From Streptomyces caeruleatus (GTDB taxonomy: Bacteria > Actinomycetota > Actinomycetes > Streptomycetales > Streptomycetaceae), in assembly GCF_001514235.1 (NCBI RefSeq), contig NZ_KQ948935.1:247377-311376 (forward strand): 64,000 bases of DNA. The letters are read 5' to 3'. Shown here piece by piece: positions 63,290-64,000 of the stretch (position 1 is the first letter of the stretch; each line of letters starts with the position of its first letter). The notes under the pieces were generated by a model that had not been told where the DNA came from, did not search any database, and saw only the letters and a list, made by a program, of their open reading frames with translations. Position numbers and translations under genes: made by a program.

Positions 63290-63898
63290 TCAATCGGCCA
63301 TGGCGTCCGCACGGACCAGGCGGCGGACTTGTACCACGTAGAGGACTCCTGCCCACCAGTACAGCGTCGTACCCCATCCGGCGAACGCCCATCCGAAAAT
63401 AGCAGCCAGTGACGGGATCCATCCACTTCCGTCACTGAGCAGCAGCAACGGGAAGGCATACATCAGGTTGAAGGTGGCGGCCTTCCCCAGGAAGTTCACT
63501 TGCGGCGGCGGATAGCCATGCCGTCTGAGGATGCCCACCATGACCAGCAGAACCAGCTCGCGCGCCAAAAGTGCAGCGGTCAGCCAGACGGGCAGAATCT
63601 CGCGCCAGGTGAGACCGACCAACGTCGAGAGAATGTAGAGCCTGTCAGCCGCGGGGTCGAGCAGCCGGCCGAGGCTGCTGATCTGGTTCCAACGCCGCGC
63701 GAGCTTGCCGTCCAGGTAGTCAGTGACGCCACTCAGAGCCAGCACCAGAAGGGCCCAGCCGTCACTCTCCGGCCCGCCGAACTCAGGCCTGAGAATCAGC
63801 CACAGGAACAGCGGCACGCCAAGCAGCCGCGCCATGCTGAGGATGTTGGGGATGGTGAGGACCCGGTCCGTCTGAACACGAGTCTCCTGGACCTCCAC
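63290..63898 (-). CDS. CDP-alcohol phosphatidyltransferase (PgsA-like)
   Basis: The 202-aa membrane enzyme has the family motif DG-x2-AR-x8-G-x3-D-x3-D (DYLDGKLARR; SLGRLLDPAADR) and about five helices. It transfers a phosphatidyl group from CDP-diacylglycerol to an alcohol such as glycerol phosphate. From memory its neighbourhood matches mycobacterial pgsA2 (Rv1822). The exact acceptor is not determined. It starts with GTG behind GGAGGCCCCC-like sequence. Confidence 0.92.
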   Translation of the reverse strand: MEVQETRVQTDRVLTIPNILSMARLLGVPLFLWLILRPEFGGPESDGWALLVLALSGVTDYLDGKLARRWNQISSLGRLLDPAADRLYILSTLVGLTWREILPVWLTAALLARELVLLVMVGILRRHGYPPPQVNFLGKAATFNLMYAFPLLLLSDGSGWIPSLAAIFGWAFAGWGTTLYWWAGVLYVVQVRRLVRADAMAD

Positions 63899-63954
63899 CC
63901 GGGGGCCTCCTGTGGGAAACGTACTTACGATGCCCCCTGACCCTACCTCAACGC

Positions 63955-63998
63955 AAAAAAGCTCTGGCTCTTGGGTTGTTTGCCCAAGAGCCAGAGCT
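63955..63998 (-). terminator. Strong intrinsic terminator of the gene beyond the window
   Basis: On the minus strand a 16-bp perfect stem (63998-63983 with 63975-63960, arm GCTCTGGCTCTTGGG) closes a 7-nt loop and is followed by six T (63960-63955). This is a textbook Rho-independent terminator, unusual for Streptomyces. It ends a minus-strand transcript entering from beyond position 64000. Confidence 0.9.
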
Positions 63999-64000
63999 CT

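Overview
This window is a high-GC actinobacterial chromosome segment. Codon usage, gene families and order point to Streptomyces: KdpFABC-KdpDE, SAV_915 and DUF5999 family proteins, MerR/FHA/DUF881 genes beside pgsA, and Streptomyces-type intergenic hairpin repeats. No rRNA, tRNA, CRISPR array, insertion sequence or prophage gene was seen.

Layout. (1) 1-12450: the 3' end of a nonribosomal peptide cluster on the + strand. It holds the last modules of a large NRPS (E | C-A-T-E | C-A-T-E-TE), an MbtH-like protein and a cytochrome P450. The first complete A domain reads as threonine. (2) 12674-29565: mixed accessory and regulatory genes, including a Tat/lipoprotein Rieske protein, an isochorismatase-fold protein lacking its catalytic residues, three flavin-binding split-barrel proteins, LysR, MocR and PadR regulators, three EamA/DMT exporters, HAD, PhzF, CPBP protease and glutamate-cysteine-ligase-like proteins. 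(3) 29696-33938: a minus-strand xylan operon (solute-binding lipoprotein, two permeases, secreted GH10 xylanase) with an operator-like inverted repeat just before the first gene. (4) 34121-47769: a potassium island. The minus-strand order is a 27-aa membrane peptide, kdpF, kdpA, kdpB, kdpC, kdpE, kdpD. A KimA-like K+ importer lies upstream on the same strand, followed by a divergent APC permease. Downstream lie an SAV_915 protein and a decarboxylase with a large internal deletion. (5) 47872-49556: a PH-like membrane protein, a repeat-rich spacer and a tandem Mop-domain protein. (6) 49657-64000: housekeeping genes, mostly minus strand: gcvP behind a tandem glycine riboswitch, PRC-barrel, DNA polymerase IV, MerR, bifunctional nuclease, FtsR-type MerR, FHA, DUF881-Sbp-DUF881, a nucleotidyltransferase/phosphomannomutase-like fusion and a CDP-alcohol phosphatidyltransferase. 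Region 6 matches, from memory, the mycobacterial pgsA2-garA-gcvB neighbourhood.

The most interesting signal is regulatory. Helically phased direct repeats of CGTCA-like units (11/10/11 bp spacing) lie about 100-160 bp upstream of the kdp operon, of the SAV_915/decarboxylase pair, and of both the kimA-like and divergent APC transporter genes. This suggests one response regulator, most simply the local KdpE, controls the whole island. Other points of note are degenerate active sites in two proteins (isochorismatase-like and phosphomannomutase-like), a probable leaderless MocR promoter containing its own operator, an Arg-rich 12-codon leader-like ORF, and kdp-associated micro-ORFs missed by usual length cut-offs.
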